DNA of 64,000 bases. Origin: Desulfovibrio sp. (GTDB lineage Bacteria; Desulfobacterota; Desulfovibrionia; Desulfovibrionales; Desulfovibrionaceae). The stretch covers positions 1 through 64,000 of the forward strand of contig NZ_JAHZCJ010000004.1 in the NCBI RefSeq assembly GCF_019422935.1, given 5' to 3'. This document shows positions 54,888 through 63,917 of the stretch, in pieces. Every line of letters begins with the position of its first letter. The first letter of the stretch is position 1. The position numbers and the translations under genes are program-made. The notes beneath the pieces were generated by a model. It saw nothing but the letters and a program-made list of their open reading frames with translations, had not been told where the DNA came from and ran no database searches.

Positions 54888-55283
54888 TCATGAAGCCGAG
54901 CTGGCGGCTTTGGTGGGTGCCGACGCTGCGGACCCTGTGGTTGGCGTAGGGGCGGGGGCCGCCTTGGCGGCGTTGGTTCCAGAATCGGATGCAGATGCGG
55001 AGGCTTTTTCGCCCGCCGTGCCGCCGGAAGCGGGGGCAAAGGAACCGCCGGAAGTGTCGGTGGAGGAGGCCGTTGAGCCGCCTTCTTCCGTGACGCCCTT
55101 GCGGTAGCCGTAGTCGCTCACATACCAGCCGCCGCCCTTGAGGACGAACGAAGTGTGCGACATGATGCGGGGCGAAGGCTCACCGCACTTGGGGCAGGGT
55201 TCCTGCCCGTGGGATTCCGATGCCTTGACCCATTCCTCAAACGTATGCTGACACTTGGGGCACTGATATTCGTAGATAGGCAT
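54888..55283 (-). CDS. FmdB-type zinc-ribbon protein
   Basis: This 131-residue protein starts with a FmdB-type zinc ribbon, MPIYEYQCPKCQHTFEEW, with a CxxC at 8-11 and another at 30-33. The ribbon ends near residue 60. The remaining 70 residues are Ala/Ser/Thr/Pro-rich and disordered. The family is often called a putative regulator, but function is not settled. It lies eight bases before purB in the same orientation. The ribosome site is weak. Confidence 0.85.
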   Translation of the reverse strand: MPIYEYQCPKCQHTFEEWVKASESHGQEPCPKCGEPSPRIMSHTSFVLKGGGWYVSDYGYRKGVTEEGGSTASSTDTSGGSFAPASGGTAGEKASASASDSGTNAAKAAPAPTPTTGSAASAPTKAASSAS

Positions 55284-55441
55284 GGTAACACTAAAGAGGT
55301 CATAACACGGCATGCTGCCGCGCTGACCACTGCTGCTTGTTTGCGCCCCGCGCGGCTGCCAGGAGGCAGCCGGGCCGAGCACCATATGTGACGGCGCGTC
55401 AATCCGCAGCCGTCGGAACGCCGGTTTCCCGTGTCCGAAGC

Positions 55442-55549
55442 TTAGGCCTTGGCAGCCTTGGCTTCGCGCACGCGCTGCTTCAGACGCTCTTCACGGCGCT
55501 TACGGCGGCGATCCAGTTCTTTCTTACGCTCAATTTTCTTATGTGCCAT
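55442..55549 (-). CDS. Short, highly basic protein of 35 residues
   Basis: The minus strand encodes MAHKKIERKKELDRRRKRRE followed by 15 more basic residues, with GGAGGGAATC directly before the ATG. More than half of the residues are Lys, Arg or Glu, in one long helix. It recalls small ribosome-associated or RNA-binding proteins, but I cannot name the family. It sits between the larE-like gene and fmdB on the same strand. Confidence 0.7.
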   Translation of the reverse strand: MAHKKIERKKELDRRRKRREERLKQRVREAKAAKA

Positions 55550-55678
55550 GATTCCCTCCAAGGGCAAGCCCCGTTAATATAAGTGGGTATTCATATGCTC
55601 TTTGATCGGCAAAGTCCAGCCCCGAGCCACATTCCGGGCCGAAAACACTGACCACAGGCGGAAAAATATCTGCCCCGC

Positions 55679-56557
55679 CTAGTGCCTTCCCGCGCTGTTG
55701 CCCGCATCGTAAAAGCCGCTGATATTGCCGCCAGCCTCCAGCCCGCAGGGCCAGAAACCATGACGAATCAGGATGTTCCGCAATTCGTGGAGCAGTTCTT
55801 CCGGCAGTTTTTCAGCCTGCAACACAGGCTCGGGCGTGAGCCGCAGACGAAAATCCCCCAGCGCGCCCACGCTGCCCTCCTCCGGCACAACTTGCGCAGC
55901 CCCTTGCGCGGAGGCGGTTGCTCCCAGTGCCGCAAGGTCGGCCTCCGCCGCCGCCAGACGCGCCAGCGTGTCGGCCTCGGGCCGCATACCGTAGGCCAGC
56001 CGCGTCAGCAGGCAGGGCCGTGCGCGCTGCCACGGCCTGTCCAGCCCAGTGGCGCGGGCAGCCTCGCGCACTTGCGCCTTGGTCAGCCCGGCTTCGGCCA
56101 AGGGGGAACGCACGCGACCCTCTTCAAGCGCGCGCAGTCCTGGCCTGTAGGCCTGCAAATCATCCGCATTGGTGCCATCGCAGAGCACGCGGTCATGAGC
56201 TTCCGCCATGGGGGCAAGCTCACCGCGCAGCAGAGCCACCAAGCCGGTCTTGCATCCGTAGCAACGCTGGGGGCTGTTGGTCTCCACCTCCGCCAGGGCA
56301 AGAGGATCAAACCGCGCCGTGTGCAGGCGCAGGCCGCGCTCACGCGCCCAGGCTGCGGCCCCGGCGCTTTCCTGCGGGGGGATGTGCGGGCCGTAAACAT
56401 GCACGGCCAGCACGTCGCAACCGCACAACAGGGCCGCGTGGCATAAAAAACGGCTGTCCAGCCCGCCGGAAAAAGCCACCGCCACGCGGGGCAGACCGCG
56501 CAGCACAGCGGCAAGCGCAGCTGGAACCTGATCCGCATGGAAAGGATTTTTACTCAT
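55679..56557 (-). CDS. larE: LarE-like ATP-dependent sulfur transferase
   Basis: This 292-residue PP-loop protein has SGGLDSRFL at 30-38, a CYGCK pair at Cys99 and Cys102, DGTNADD near 127, and PCLLTRLAYG with Cys182. Cys182 sits where the sacrificial cysteine of Lactobacillus LarE lies. LarE adds sulfur to the nicotinate-derived precursor of the nickel-pincer cofactor. LarA, LarB and LarC are not in the window, so the role is uncertain. AAAGG precedes the ATG at 56557. It follows hisF after 50 bases. Confidence 0.8.
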   Translation of the reverse strand: MSKNPFHADQVPAALAAVLRGLPRVAVAFSGGLDSRFLCHAALLCGCDVLAVHVYGPHIPPQESAGAAAWARERGLRLHTARFDPLALAEVETNSPQRCYGCKTGLVALLRGELAPMAEAHDRVLCDGTNADDLQAYRPGLRALEEGRVRSPLAEAGLTKAQVREAARATGLDRPWQRARPCLLTRLAYGMRPEADTLARLAAAEADLAALGATASAQGAAQVVPEEGSVGALGDFRLRLTPEPVLQAEKLPEELLHELRNILIRHGFWPCGLEAGGNISGFYDAGNSAGRH

Positions 56558-56607
56558 ACCTTTGTCTTTTGATGCGGCAGAAGTCCGCATAAACCTTGGG
56601 GCCGAGC

Positions 56608-57387
56608 CTACCAGGTCATACGCACCTTGGCCCCGTGCCCGGCCATATATTCCTTGCACTGCCGGATGGAATACTGCCCATAGTGAACAATGGACGCGAT
56701 CAGCGCAGCAGAGGCCCCGCCCTCGGTAACTGCCTCGAGCATGTGGCGCGGTTCACCCGCACCGCCGGAAGCGATCACGGGGATGGACACGGCATCGACT
56801 ATGGCACGGGTCAGCTTGAGTTCGTAACCATCCTTGGTGCCGTCCGCATCAATGGAATTGACGCAGAGCTCGCCAGCGCCCAGCTCCTGACAACGGCGCG
56901 CCCAGGCAATGGCATCCAGCCCCATGCGCTTGCGGCCGCCGTGGATGACGATTTCGTAGCCAGAGGGGATTTCTGCGTTTACCGGAACAGCCAGCACATC
57001 CATGCCCACCACGATAGCCTGTGAGCCAAAAGCATCCGCGCCATCGCTGATGATATGCGGATCCTTGACCGCCGCCGAATTTACCGAAACCTTTTCCGCC
57101 CCGGCCAGCAGCACGGCGCGCATATCCGCCACGCTGGAAATGCCGCCGCCGACAGAAAAGGGAATAAAAATCTGCTCCGCCACGTGCTCCACCACATCAA
57201 TAAAGATACCGCGCGCCTCGGCAGAGGCCGTGATGTCGTAAAACACGATTTCATCCGCGCCTTCTTCATAGTAGCGCCGCGCGGTTTCAACCGGATCGCC
57301 GATGTCTTCGTTGCCTACAAATTTGACACCCTTGGTCAGCCGCCCGTTGCGCACATCCAGACAGGGAATCACTCGCTTACTGAGCAT
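56608..57387 (-). CDS. hisF: Imidazole glycerol phosphate synthase cyclase subunit
   Basis: This 259-residue TIM-barrel enzyme uses ammonia from HisH to form imidazole glycerol phosphate in histidine synthesis and AICAR for purines. RVIPCLDV holds the first catalytic Asp (Asp11) and NSIDADGT the second (near 131). [11 protein letters not shown] and [11 protein letters not shown] bind phosphate. Length is normal. Its start overlaps the hisH end by 11 bases, so they are translationally coupled. Confidence 0.96.
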   Translation of the reverse strand: MLSKRVIPCLDVRNGRLTKGVKFVGNEDIGDPVETARRYYEEGADEIVFYDITASAEARGIFIDVVEHVAEQIFIPFSVGGGISSVADMRAVLLAGAEKVSVNSAAVKDPHIISDGADAFGSQAIVVGMDVLAVPVNAEIPSGYEIVIHGGRKRMGLDAIAWARRCQELGAGELCVNSIDADGTKDGYELKLTRAIVDAVSIPVIASGGAGEPRHMLEAVTEGGASAALIASIVHYGQYSIRQCKEYMAGHGAKVRMTW

Positions 57388-58015
57388 GACGCGCCTCGCA
57401 GTAGTCGTAGAAGTTGCGCAGAATTGTCAGCCCCGGACGCCCGCTTTTTTCGGGGTGGAACTGGGTGGCCCACAGGCCGTCGCGCCCGTATACGGAGCAG
57501 AATTCCTTGCCGTAGGTGGTGGTGGCGATCACAAAGGTGGGGTCAGGCTCCACATAATAGCTATGCACAAAATAGAATTCCGCTGTGGGGGCAACGCCCG
57601 CGAGCAGGGGGCAGGGGGCGGTCGCCTTCAGGCTGTTCCAGCCCATGTGCGGGATGGGAGCGGGTGTGCCGTCCTCTTCGCGCATGTTGTCTTCAAAACG
57701 GCGGCACAAGCCCGGCACGATACCAAGGGTTGTGGTGTCGTTTTCTTCACTGCGGTCAAGCAGAATCTGGCAGCCCAGACAGATGCCCAGCAGGGGCTGG
57801 CCGCGCTTGACGCACTCGCGCAGCAGCACGTCAAGGCCCGTGGGGTGCAGGGCGCGCATGGCCTGCCCGGCAGCGCCCACACCGGGAAAAATGATGCCGT
57901 GGGCGCCTTCCAGTGTTGCGGGGTCCGCCGTGATGGCGCAAGGTATACCCAAATGTTCAAGGGCGCGGCGCACGCTCGTCTGATTGCCTGCCTTGTAGTC
58001 CAGAATGGCCAGCAT
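57377..58015 (-). CDS. hisH: Imidazole glycerol phosphate synthase glutaminase subunit
   Basis: This 212-residue class I glutamine amidotransferase supplies ammonia to His[11 protein letters not shown] forms the oxyanion region, [13 protein letters not shown] holds the nucleophile Cys, and [10 protein letters not shown] the His-Glu pair. GAGG precedes the ATG at 58015. It heads a long minus-strand run (hisH, hisF, larE-like) whose other histidine genes are elsewhere. Confidence 0.96.
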   Translation of the reverse strand: MLAILDYKAGNQTSVRRALEHLGIPCAITADPATLEGAHGIIFPGVGAAGQAMRALHPTGLDVLLRECVKRGQPLLGICLGCQILLDRSEENDTTTLGIVPGLCRRFEDNMREEDGTPAPIPHMGWNSLKATAPCPLLAGVAPTAEFYFVHSYYVEPDPTFVIATTTYGKEFCSVYGRDGLWATQFHPEKSGRPGLTILRNFYDYCEARHAQ

Positions 58016-58200
58016 GGTGCATCCTCTGCTTGTTGTTGCCGTGGGGGGATTGGCGGCTGGTGGCGTTGAAAAGTGCATCATACCTTTTTGCTGGTGCGCA
58101 GGCAACGCGCAGACTGGCAGGATGCCCCGGCGAAGCAGGGAAAATCAGCGCGCCCACACGCGCCAGCGGTAAACCTTTTGCGGAATGGCGTGACAATTTC

Positions 58201-58234
58201 AATGTTCACGGTTATTATAGAAACCGTGAACATT
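58201..58234. promoter_or_regulatory. Perfect palindrome upstream of the TauE/SafE gene
   Basis: AATGTTCACGGTT and AACCGTGAACATT are exact inverted repeats eight bases apart. They sit in an AT-rich region 71 bases before the start of the exporter gene. It looks like a repressor operator, and no T-run supports a terminator. Confidence 0.7.
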
Positions 58235-58305
58235 AGATTTTCAAGTTCAAAGAAAATTTTTAATATTTAAAAATAGTTATCATGCCATCTGCGCAGGAGG
58301 CCAGC

Positions 58306-59226
58306 ATGTATTTTCCAACTGCAGGCATTGAGTGCAACCCGTTTGTTCCTTTTGCGGTGGCCCTTGGCATTTCTTTTTTCACATCCATGGGCGGCATCTC
58401 GGGTGCTTTTTTGCTGCTGCCGTTTCAGATGAGCGTTCTGGGCTATACCAACCCCAGCGTCAGCGCCACCAACCAGTTCTTTAACGTGCTGGCCTGTCCC
58501 TCGGGCGTATGGCGCTACTGGCACGAGGGGCGGCTTGTGTGGCCGTTGGCCTTTACCATTGCCATTGGCACATTGCCGGGCGTGTTTATAGGGGCCATCG
58601 TGCGCATCAATCTGCTGCCCAATCCCCAGAGCTTTAAAATCTTTGCAGGTCTTGTGCTGCTGTACATTGGCGGGCGCATGGCCATGACCACATGGCAAGG
58701 CAGGGCCTCGCTGTGGTCGCGCAAGGAAAAGAAAGAAAACATGCCCACCTGCGAAGACAAAAACGGCAGGCTCATGTGCTGTCACGTGCTCTACTGGAAC
58801 ATGAAGGAAGTGGCCTTTGTTTTTCAGGAAACCAAGTATGTTGTCGCCACCCGCGCGCTTATACTGCTGAGCCTTGTGGTGGGCCTTGTGGGCGGCATCT
58901 ACGGCATCGGCGGCGGGGCCATCATGGCGCCGTTTCTGGTTTCGTTTTTCGGGCTGCCTGTCTATGTTGTTGCTGGCTCCACGCTCTTTGCCACCTTTGT
59001 AACTTCCGTGGCGGGCGTATCTTTTTACGCACTGCTCGCGCCCTTTTATCCGGATATGGCCGTTGCGCCCGACTGGCGCATGGGCGTTCTGGTGGGCCTT
59101 GGCGGCATGTGCGGCATGTATGCCGGGGCGCGTTGCCAGAAGTTTGTGCCTTCCATTGCCTTGAAGGCTCTTCTGACCGCAGTTTTGCTCTTTACAGCTG
59201 TGCGCTATTTGGGCCAAGGTTTCTAG
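58306..59226 (+). CDS. TauE/SafE-family sulfite/organosulfonate exporter
   Basis: This 306-residue membrane protein has two TauE/SafE halves. The first contains TSMGGISGAFLLLPF and NQFFNVLACP, the second GLVGGIYGIGGGAIMAPFLV and STLFATFVTSVAGV, with about eight helices in all. A polar cytoplasmic loop near 140-185 includes CEDKNGRLMCC. Proteins of this family move sulfite or sulfonates, which suits a sulfur-respiring cell. CAGGAGG precedes the ATG at 58306. A palindrome upstream suggests dedicated control. Confidence 0.85.
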   Translation: MYFPTAGIECNPFVPFAVALGISFFTSMGGISGAFLLLPFQMSVLGYTNPSVSATNQFFNVLACPSGVWRYWHEGRLVWPLAFTIAIGTLPGVFIGAIVRINLLPNPQSFKIFAGLVLLYIGGRMAMTTWQGRASLWSRKEKKENMPTCEDKNGRLMCCHVLYWNMKEVAFVFQETKYVVATRALILLSLVVGLVGGIYGIGGGAIMAPFLVSFFGLPVYVVAGSTLFATFVTSVAGVSFYALLAPFYPDMAVAPDWRMGVLVGLGGMCGMYAGARCQKFVPSIALKALLTAVLLFTAVRYLGQGF

Positions 59227-59375
59227 CGCCGCTGCCGCCCGAGTTATTCTGGCCGGAGCGCTTTCGACCTGCCGCAGGGCAGCGCCGGAGGCGCTTCGCC
59301 TGTTTTGGGCAGGCAGCAAAGCCCCCAAGGCGTGCGTTTTGCAGTATCGCGCGCGGCACAGTAAAGGAAATTGCA

Positions 59376-60218
59376 ATGAATGATTCTTCCCGGCTGCCCA
59401 TTGGTCTTTTCGATTCCGGCATGGGCGGCCTCACGGTTTTCAAGGCCCTGGCAGAATGCCTGCCAGGCGAAGATCTGCTCTACCTTGGCGACACCGCCCG
59501 CCTGCCCTATGGCACCAAGGGGCGCGACACCATCACGCGCTATACGCTCAAGGCCGCCCAAAAGCTGGTGGACATGGGCGTTAAAATGCTCGTGATTGCC
59601 TGCAACACGGCAACCTCTGCGGCGCTTTCCGCAGTGCGGGAGCAGTTTGCCCCGCTGCCGGTCATGGGCGTGGTGGATCCCGGCGCGCAGGCGGCTGCCG
59701 CAGCCAGCGCTAACGGTCATATAGTTGTAGTGGCGACAGAGGCCACCATCTCCGGCGGCGCATACCAAAAGGCCATTGCCCGCATCCGGCCTGACGCAGT
59801 GGTGACCGGGCGCGCCTGCACCCTCTTTGTGCCCCTTGCCGAAGAAGGCTGGATGAACGGCCCCATTGTGGAAGGCGTTGCAAGACGCTATCTGGCTGAC
59901 ATTTTCCCACTTGAGGGAGCCGCCCCCGCAGGCGATCTGGAACCAGATACCCTGCTGCTTGGCTGCACGCACTTTCCACTATTGCAGGAAGCACTGCAAA
60001 ACGTGGTGGGGCCGCAGGTGCGCATAGTGGACTCTGCCGCAACCACGGCACAGTGCGTGGCTGACGAGCTGCGGGCCACCAACCTGCTGAGGCATGCGGA
60101 TAGCGGCGCGCACTACCGCTTTTTGACCACTGATAATGCCGCCCGCTTTGCCCGGACAGGCAGCCTTTTTCTGGGTCGAAACCTCGGCGATGACGAAGTA
60201 TGCCTGGTTGATCTATAA
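59376..60218 (+). CDS. murI: Glutamate racemase
   Basis: This 280-residue enzyme makes D-glutamate for peptidoglycan. PIGLFDSGMGGLTV holds the first Asp, YLGDTARLPYG is diagnostic, and the two catalytic cysteines lie in IACNTATSAAL and LLGCTHFPLL. AAAGGA precedes the ATG at 59376. A long open frame upstream is the shadow of the exporter gene. It ends with a hairpin-poor stretch, so the nearest termination signal is near 60394. Confidence 0.94.
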   Translation: MNDSSRLPIGLFDSGMGGLTVFKALAECLPGEDLLYLGDTARLPYGTKGRDTITRYTLKAAQKLVDMGVKMLVIACNTATSAALSAVREQFAPLPVMGVVDPGAQAAAAASANGHIVVVATEATISGGAYQKAIARIRPDAVVTGRACTLFVPLAEEGWMNGPIVEGVARRYLADIFPLEGAAPAGDLEPDTLLLGCTHFPLLQEALQNVVGPQVRIVDSAATTAQCVADELRATNLLRHADSGAHYRFLTTDNAARFARTGSLFLGRNLGDDEVCLVDL

Positions 60219-60565
60219 CAGTATTTTTTAATCATTATATTTCGGGTAGATAAAAAACTTCCAGTAAGGGGCAGACTCTTGTACCGAGCCTGTTTGCCCA
60301 AACGGTATTTCGTGAAAAGCTAGAGCAGACGCGGGATTCTGCGCTTTTTCGTTGACAGGAAACCGCCCCTAACGTAAGGAAACAAAAGTTCTGACCGCTG
60401 CAGAAGCGGTTTTGCTTACGATTCCCCCATGACGTGAAAAAGCCTTGGCGGCTTTTTTGCGGCTGTTTCTTTTGAGTGCGGCGAATCGGCCTCGGCCCCA
60501 GACTTCTGGCAGTCGATCCGGTCCGGCTTGCAGGGAATAACCGAAATCCTTTATGGAGTAGCATC
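60219..60565 (+). promoter_or_regulatory. Leader region between murI and hup
   Basis: A small hairpin ACCGCT-GCAGA-AGCGGT with TTTT lies at 60394. TTGACA at 60353 with TAAGGA 17 bases on is a candidate promoter for hup, giving a leader of about 190 bases. A second hairpin-like AAAAGCC/GGCTTTTTT lies near 60440. Attenuation is possible but not shown. Confidence 0.45.
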
Positions 60566-60841
60566 ATGACCAAAGCTGAGCTCGTAGAAAAGATCCATGC
60601 CAAAGCCGGCCTGCCCACCAAGGCCAAAGCCGAAGAAGCTCTTGACGCCGTGGTGGCCTCGCTGCGCGAAGCCCTGGCCTCTGGCGAATCCGTAACCTTC
60701 ACCGGTTTCGGCAGCTTCAAGGTGGTTGAGCGCGCCGCCCGCAAGGGTCGCAACCCCCGCACCGGCAAGGAAATCACCATTCCTGCCAGCAAGGTTGCCA
60801 AGTTCACGCCCGGCAAGGGCCTGAAAGACGCCATTAAGTAA
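60566..60841 (+). CDS. hup: HU-family DNA-binding protein
   Basis: This 91-residue protein has the HU/IHF fold. MTKAELVEKIHAKAGL opens the helical dimer region, VTFTGFGSFKVVERAARKGR starts the beta arm, and NPRTGKEITIPASKVAKF is the DNA-bending signature. It compacts and bends DNA as a homo- or heterodimer. TGGAG lies before the ATG. Sequence alone does not separate HU alpha from HU beta types. Confidence 0.95.
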   Translation: MTKAELVEKIHAKAGLPTKAKAEEALDAVVASLREALASGESVTFTGFGSFKVVERAARKGRNPRTGKEITIPASKVAKFTPGKGLKDAIK

Positions 60842-60973
60842 GTGGCGTAGCGACACAATTTTTTCGGCGGCGCTATTGCCTTCACACAGGGTAATCGCGC
60901 CGTCGATATTTTCTCCTGCCATGTACGCGGCATTTTGGCCGCCTCTGCATAAAGCCGGAGAAAACACCCCTGC

Positions 60974-61063
60974 GGAGGGGTGGCAGAGCGGTTGATCGCG
61001 GCGGTCTTGAAAACCGTTGAAGGTGTAAGCCTTCCGGGGGTTCAAATCCCTCCCCCTCCGCCA
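60974..61063 (+). tRNA. tRNA-Ser(TGA)
   Basis: GGAGGGG/CCCCTCC acceptor, anticodon arm GCGGT-CTTGAAA-ACCGT with anticodon TGA, a long variable arm of the serine class, GTTCAAATC in the T arm and encoded CCA, 90 bases in all. Confidence 0.96.
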
Positions 61064-61087
61064 GAAATATCGGCAATTATTGCATTC

Positions 61088-61120
61088 AAAAGGCGACCCT
61101 GACACAGGATCGCCTTTTGA
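61088..61120. terminator. Terminator between tRNA-Ser and the CgeB-like gene
   Basis: AAAAGGCGA pairs with TCGCCTTTT over a 13-base loop. It serves both converging genes. Confidence 0.8.
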
Positions 61121-61124
61121 CGTT

Positions 61125-62765
61125 TTAGATAAGGCGTCGGCGCAACAGAGGATCCACAGCAACAGCAAAAGCGTCTTCTCTTCCGGCAGACCGGGCCAGT
61201 TCATACGCCTGCGAGGCTTCGGCAAGCCCGTCATCAAGAAGAAAAGTATTCAGGCAGGCTGTGGCGTAAGCCAGACTGGAGCGCCAATCCTCCGGCGCGT
61301 CAAGGCTGATCTGCGCCTTGTAATCGAGCGCCAAGGAATAAAATGGCGTTTTATCCGTACATTGCGCTATTTTTTGTACCCACTGGCGGGCGCTTTCGTC
61401 CCCTGTGATGAACTGCTGCGCCATCTGGGCCATCTCAAAGGCTGTCTCCGGGCAGTGCCGCGTTCTGTCAAAATGAAATCCCGGCTGACAGATGCGCCCG
61501 GTGCCTGCAAGTAAATCGGCCCAGGCAATGCAGGCCTCAAAGAGGTCTCGCGGAACTGGAAGGTCAGGGCAAAGATGCCACTGTTGCTCGAAGCAAGTCA
61601 GGAACAACGGCAACTCGCCCAGGCGGAGCGCCGCCACGGCGCAGGCGGTGTGCAGATCAAAGGAGCGTTCGCCGTCATTCGGACGGGAGCTGCTGTCATC
61701 AGCTTTCAAAATCATGACAAGCAGGCTCCGTGCGTGTTCCAGCTGCCCGCTTTCCATAAGCAGGCGCAGGCGCATGGCCTGCACATCCGGATGCGGGGGC
61801 AGGTGCTCAAGTAGAGCGCCCAGCGCGGGGAGGTGCTTTTCATAAGCGGGATTTGAGCGCGCCCACTGAATGCAGGCCAAGGCAAAGACGCGCTCAGCAG
61901 TACTGTGATCCATTGTCTGCGCCGCAAGAGAAGGGAGCATGCCCATGAGCCTGGCAGTCCGGTGCTCGTGAAGGTGGCTCTTCAACACCCGCTGCTGGGC
62001 TGCTTTGCCGATTTTCTCTGCAATGGCCGGACGCGCAGCCAGAAAGGAAAGAAGATCGTCCAGCTCGAGAGCATGCTTATATGTCAGGACCTCACTGCCA
62101 GGCTCAAAATTTACCGCCAAATCTTCGCCAATGTCTTCGGTGAGCACACAACAACCGCAGGAAGCACCTTCCATGATACGGAAGTTGAATTCCCGGCAAA
62201 TGGATTCATTGGGCAGTGTGCGGGTGTCGTCATACAAAGCCAGCATGTCCTGAAAAGAAAGAATGCAGGGGACGACACCATGCCTCTGCTCCAGCAGCTG
62301 CGCAAAACGGAAACGCTGGAGCCGATTCTGATCGATACGCCCTACGAACGAGGCCGCATGACTGCGCGCGCCATGAGGACGCCACTGACGGGCAGAGCCT
62401 GGAATGGCAAGACTGCGTACGTCCCGCAGCCTCCATTCCCCTGGCATTGCGGCGAACAGGCTCTTATGGGGTGTAAGCACCACATCAAATAGCCTCCCGT
62501 ACCATCGCTGCCAGAAAAGATTGAGATGACTGTCTACCGCCCAAAATATCTTGGGGCAGCCCAGCTCGGCCAAACCGCTCAAAAAAATCCTGCGGCCAAT
62601 ATGCTCCATCTGGATGACCACATCCGGCCGAAAGATTCCTCCTTCTGACGAGGAATCTTCCAATAACCGTTGCACAGGCACAATACCGGCGGCATCAAGA
62701 TTAACTCTCCGCACATTGTGCCCTGGCATTTCCCCAAGGTCATAATCAATCAACAGAATATTCAT
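61125..62765 (-). CDS. CgeB-like glycosyltransferase with helical C-terminal domain
   Basis: This 546-residue protein has a GT-B type start (ILLIDYDLGEMPGHNVRRV), KIFWAVDSHLNLFWQRWYG near 72, and the nucleotide-sugar site FRIMEGASCGCCVLTEDIGE near 195, as in CgeB-type glycosyltransferases of surface maturation. After residue 300 a long helical region with TPR-like spacing (HTACAVAALRLGELPLFL) follows, which may recruit a partner or acceptor. It is read alone, convergent on tRNA-Ser. Sugar and acceptor are unknown. Confidence 0.75.
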   Translation of the reverse strand: MNILLIDYDLGEMPGHNVRRVNLDAAGIVPVQRLLEDSSSEGGIFRPDVVIQMEHIGRRIFLSGLAELGCPKIFWAVDSHLNLFWQRWYGRLFDVVLTPHKSLFAAMPGEWRLRDVRSLAIPGSARQWRPHGARSHAASFVGRIDQNRLQRFRFAQLLEQRHGVVPCILSFQDMLALYDDTRTLPNESICREFNFRIMEGASCGCCVLTEDIGEDLAVNFEPGSEVLTYKHALELDDLLSFLAARPAIAEKIGKAAQQRVLKSHLHEHRTARLMGMLPSLAAQTMDHSTAERVFALACIQWARSNPAYEKHLPALGALLEHLPPHPDVQAMRLRLLMESGQLEHARSLLVMILKADDSSSRPNDGERSFDLHTACAVAALRLGELPLFLTCFEQQWHLCPDLPVPRDLFEACIAWADLLAGTGRICQPGFHFDRTRHCPETAFEMAQMAQQFITGDESARQWVQKIAQCTDKTPFYSLALDYKAQISLDAPEDWRSSLAYATACLNTFLLDDGLAEASQAYELARSAGREDAFAVAVDPLLRRRLI

Positions 62766-63070
62766 ACACCTTTGCAGCCGGGTTGATATCTGACAAAAAA
62801 TCTGAATCCCGTGACTGCGCGCAAAAGCTCATTCAGCAATCTGCGGCACATGGAGATTCCTGCCCTGCGCCACCGTAATGCACTTTCCTTTCAGACGCTA
62901 TCATTCATTACTGCAGCTGCATTCTACAAGTGAAACGTCGCAATTTGACCATCTTTACACGACTCACGCGCTGTACTCATGCCCTTTTGCTCCAACGTGC
63001 GCTTAGCCCACTGGTCATCCCGCATATTGGCTGTTATGTTGCAGCAATCACCGCAATACTGGAACGCAGC
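62766..63070. other. Spacer between divergent genes
   Basis: It separates the CgeB-like gene from the MntA-like gene. The frame of the latter is open leftwards to 62930, but homology starts only at 63071. No RNA gene or strong hairpin is seen. Confidence 0.4.
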
Positions 63071-63463
63071 ATGCCAACCACTCTCATCCAACAAGTAGCA
63101 AGAACGCTTGCGCCCCATCCAGAAATCCAGTTGGCGTTCGTGTTTGGCTCCGCAGCCCGTGACACTCTGCGGCCCGACAGCGATGTGGACGTGGCTGTAC
63201 TTGCGGCATCTCAACTCTCGCCCGAGGCGCGGCTTGAACTCATGGCAGAGCTTAGCCTTGCCGTGAAGCGCGAAGTTGACCTTGTTGACCTGTCCACGGC
63301 CTGGGGGCTGATTTTACGTCAGGTGCTGACCACAGGCACACTGGCCCTCAAGCGGTCAGACACTGCACATGCCATGCTGCTCAAGCGCATGCTTTTTGAT
63401 CAGGCGGACATGGAGCCGCTACGCCAAAGAATCATTGAAAAAAGTCTGGAACGGGGGTTCTGA
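63071..63463 (+). CDS. mntA: MntA-type nucleotidyltransferase (MNT antitoxin)
   Basis: This 130-residue minimal nucleotidyltransferase has FVFGSAARDTLRPDSDVDVAV, the GSx-D-x-D catalytic motif at 26-40. MNT proteins of this size inactivate HEPN toxins by adding AMP residues. The stop overlaps the start of a HepT-type gene by one base (TGATG), the usual order and coupling for this toxin-antitoxin pair. The ATG at 63071 has only a weak GGAA site. The third acidic residue is likely the Glu or Asp in VDLVDLS. Confidence 0.85.
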   Translation: MPTTLIQQVARTLAPHPEIQLAFVFGSAARDTLRPDSDVDVAVLAASQLSPEARLELMAELSLAVKREVDLVDLSTAWGLILRQVLTTGTLALKRSDTAHAMLLKRMLFDQADMEPLRQRIIEKSLERGF

Positions 63464-63882
63464 TGGATACGGATGTCATCAAGGCAAAGCTTGTTTCACT
63501 CCAGCGCTGCATGGAGCGCATCCGCCAGAAAACCCCGGCAAATGCGCAGCAACTCGCAGAGGACTTTGACCTCCAGGACATTCTCATTCTGAACCTGCAA
63601 CGCGCAGTGCAGATCAGCATTGATATTGCCACCAGCATCCTTGCCGACTCCCCAGCGGTGCCTTCAACGATGGCGGAGGCCTTTTTGCTGCTGCACCGGC
63701 AGGGGGTACTCTCCGAAGCTGTAGCGCGCAAACTCGCCACGAGCGTTGGCCTGCGCAATATCGCCGTGCATGAATACACCAGTCTGGACTGGAATGTGGT
63801 CTACGCCGTGGCGCATACGCACATTGAAGACTTTGCGGAATTTGGCCGCGAGATCAGCGCCTGGGTGAAATCGCGGGCATAA
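63463..63882 (+). CDS. hepT: HepT-type HEPN toxin
   Basis: This 139-residue helical protein has the DUF86/HepT core. The Rx4HxY motif RNIAVHEY (Arg98, His103, Tyr105) is the RNase active site of HEPN toxins and is intact. Its activity is normally blocked when the partner MntA AMPylates the Tyr. It starts inside the mntA stop and will be made together with it. Substrate RNA is unknown. Confidence 0.87.
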   Translation: MDTDVIKAKLVSLQRCMERIRQKTPANAQQLAEDFDLQDILILNLQRAVQISIDIATSILADSPAVPSTMAEAFLLLHRQGVLSEAVARKLATSVGLRNIAVHEYTSLDWNVVYAVAHTHIEDFAEFGREISAWVKSRA

Positions 63883-63917
63883 ATGCTTGCTCATTGCCTT
63901 ATACAATCGAGAACAGC

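Noticed and set aside
53549..54949. 466-codon plus-strand frame
   Set aside because: Antisense to purB with no domain and no ribosome site.
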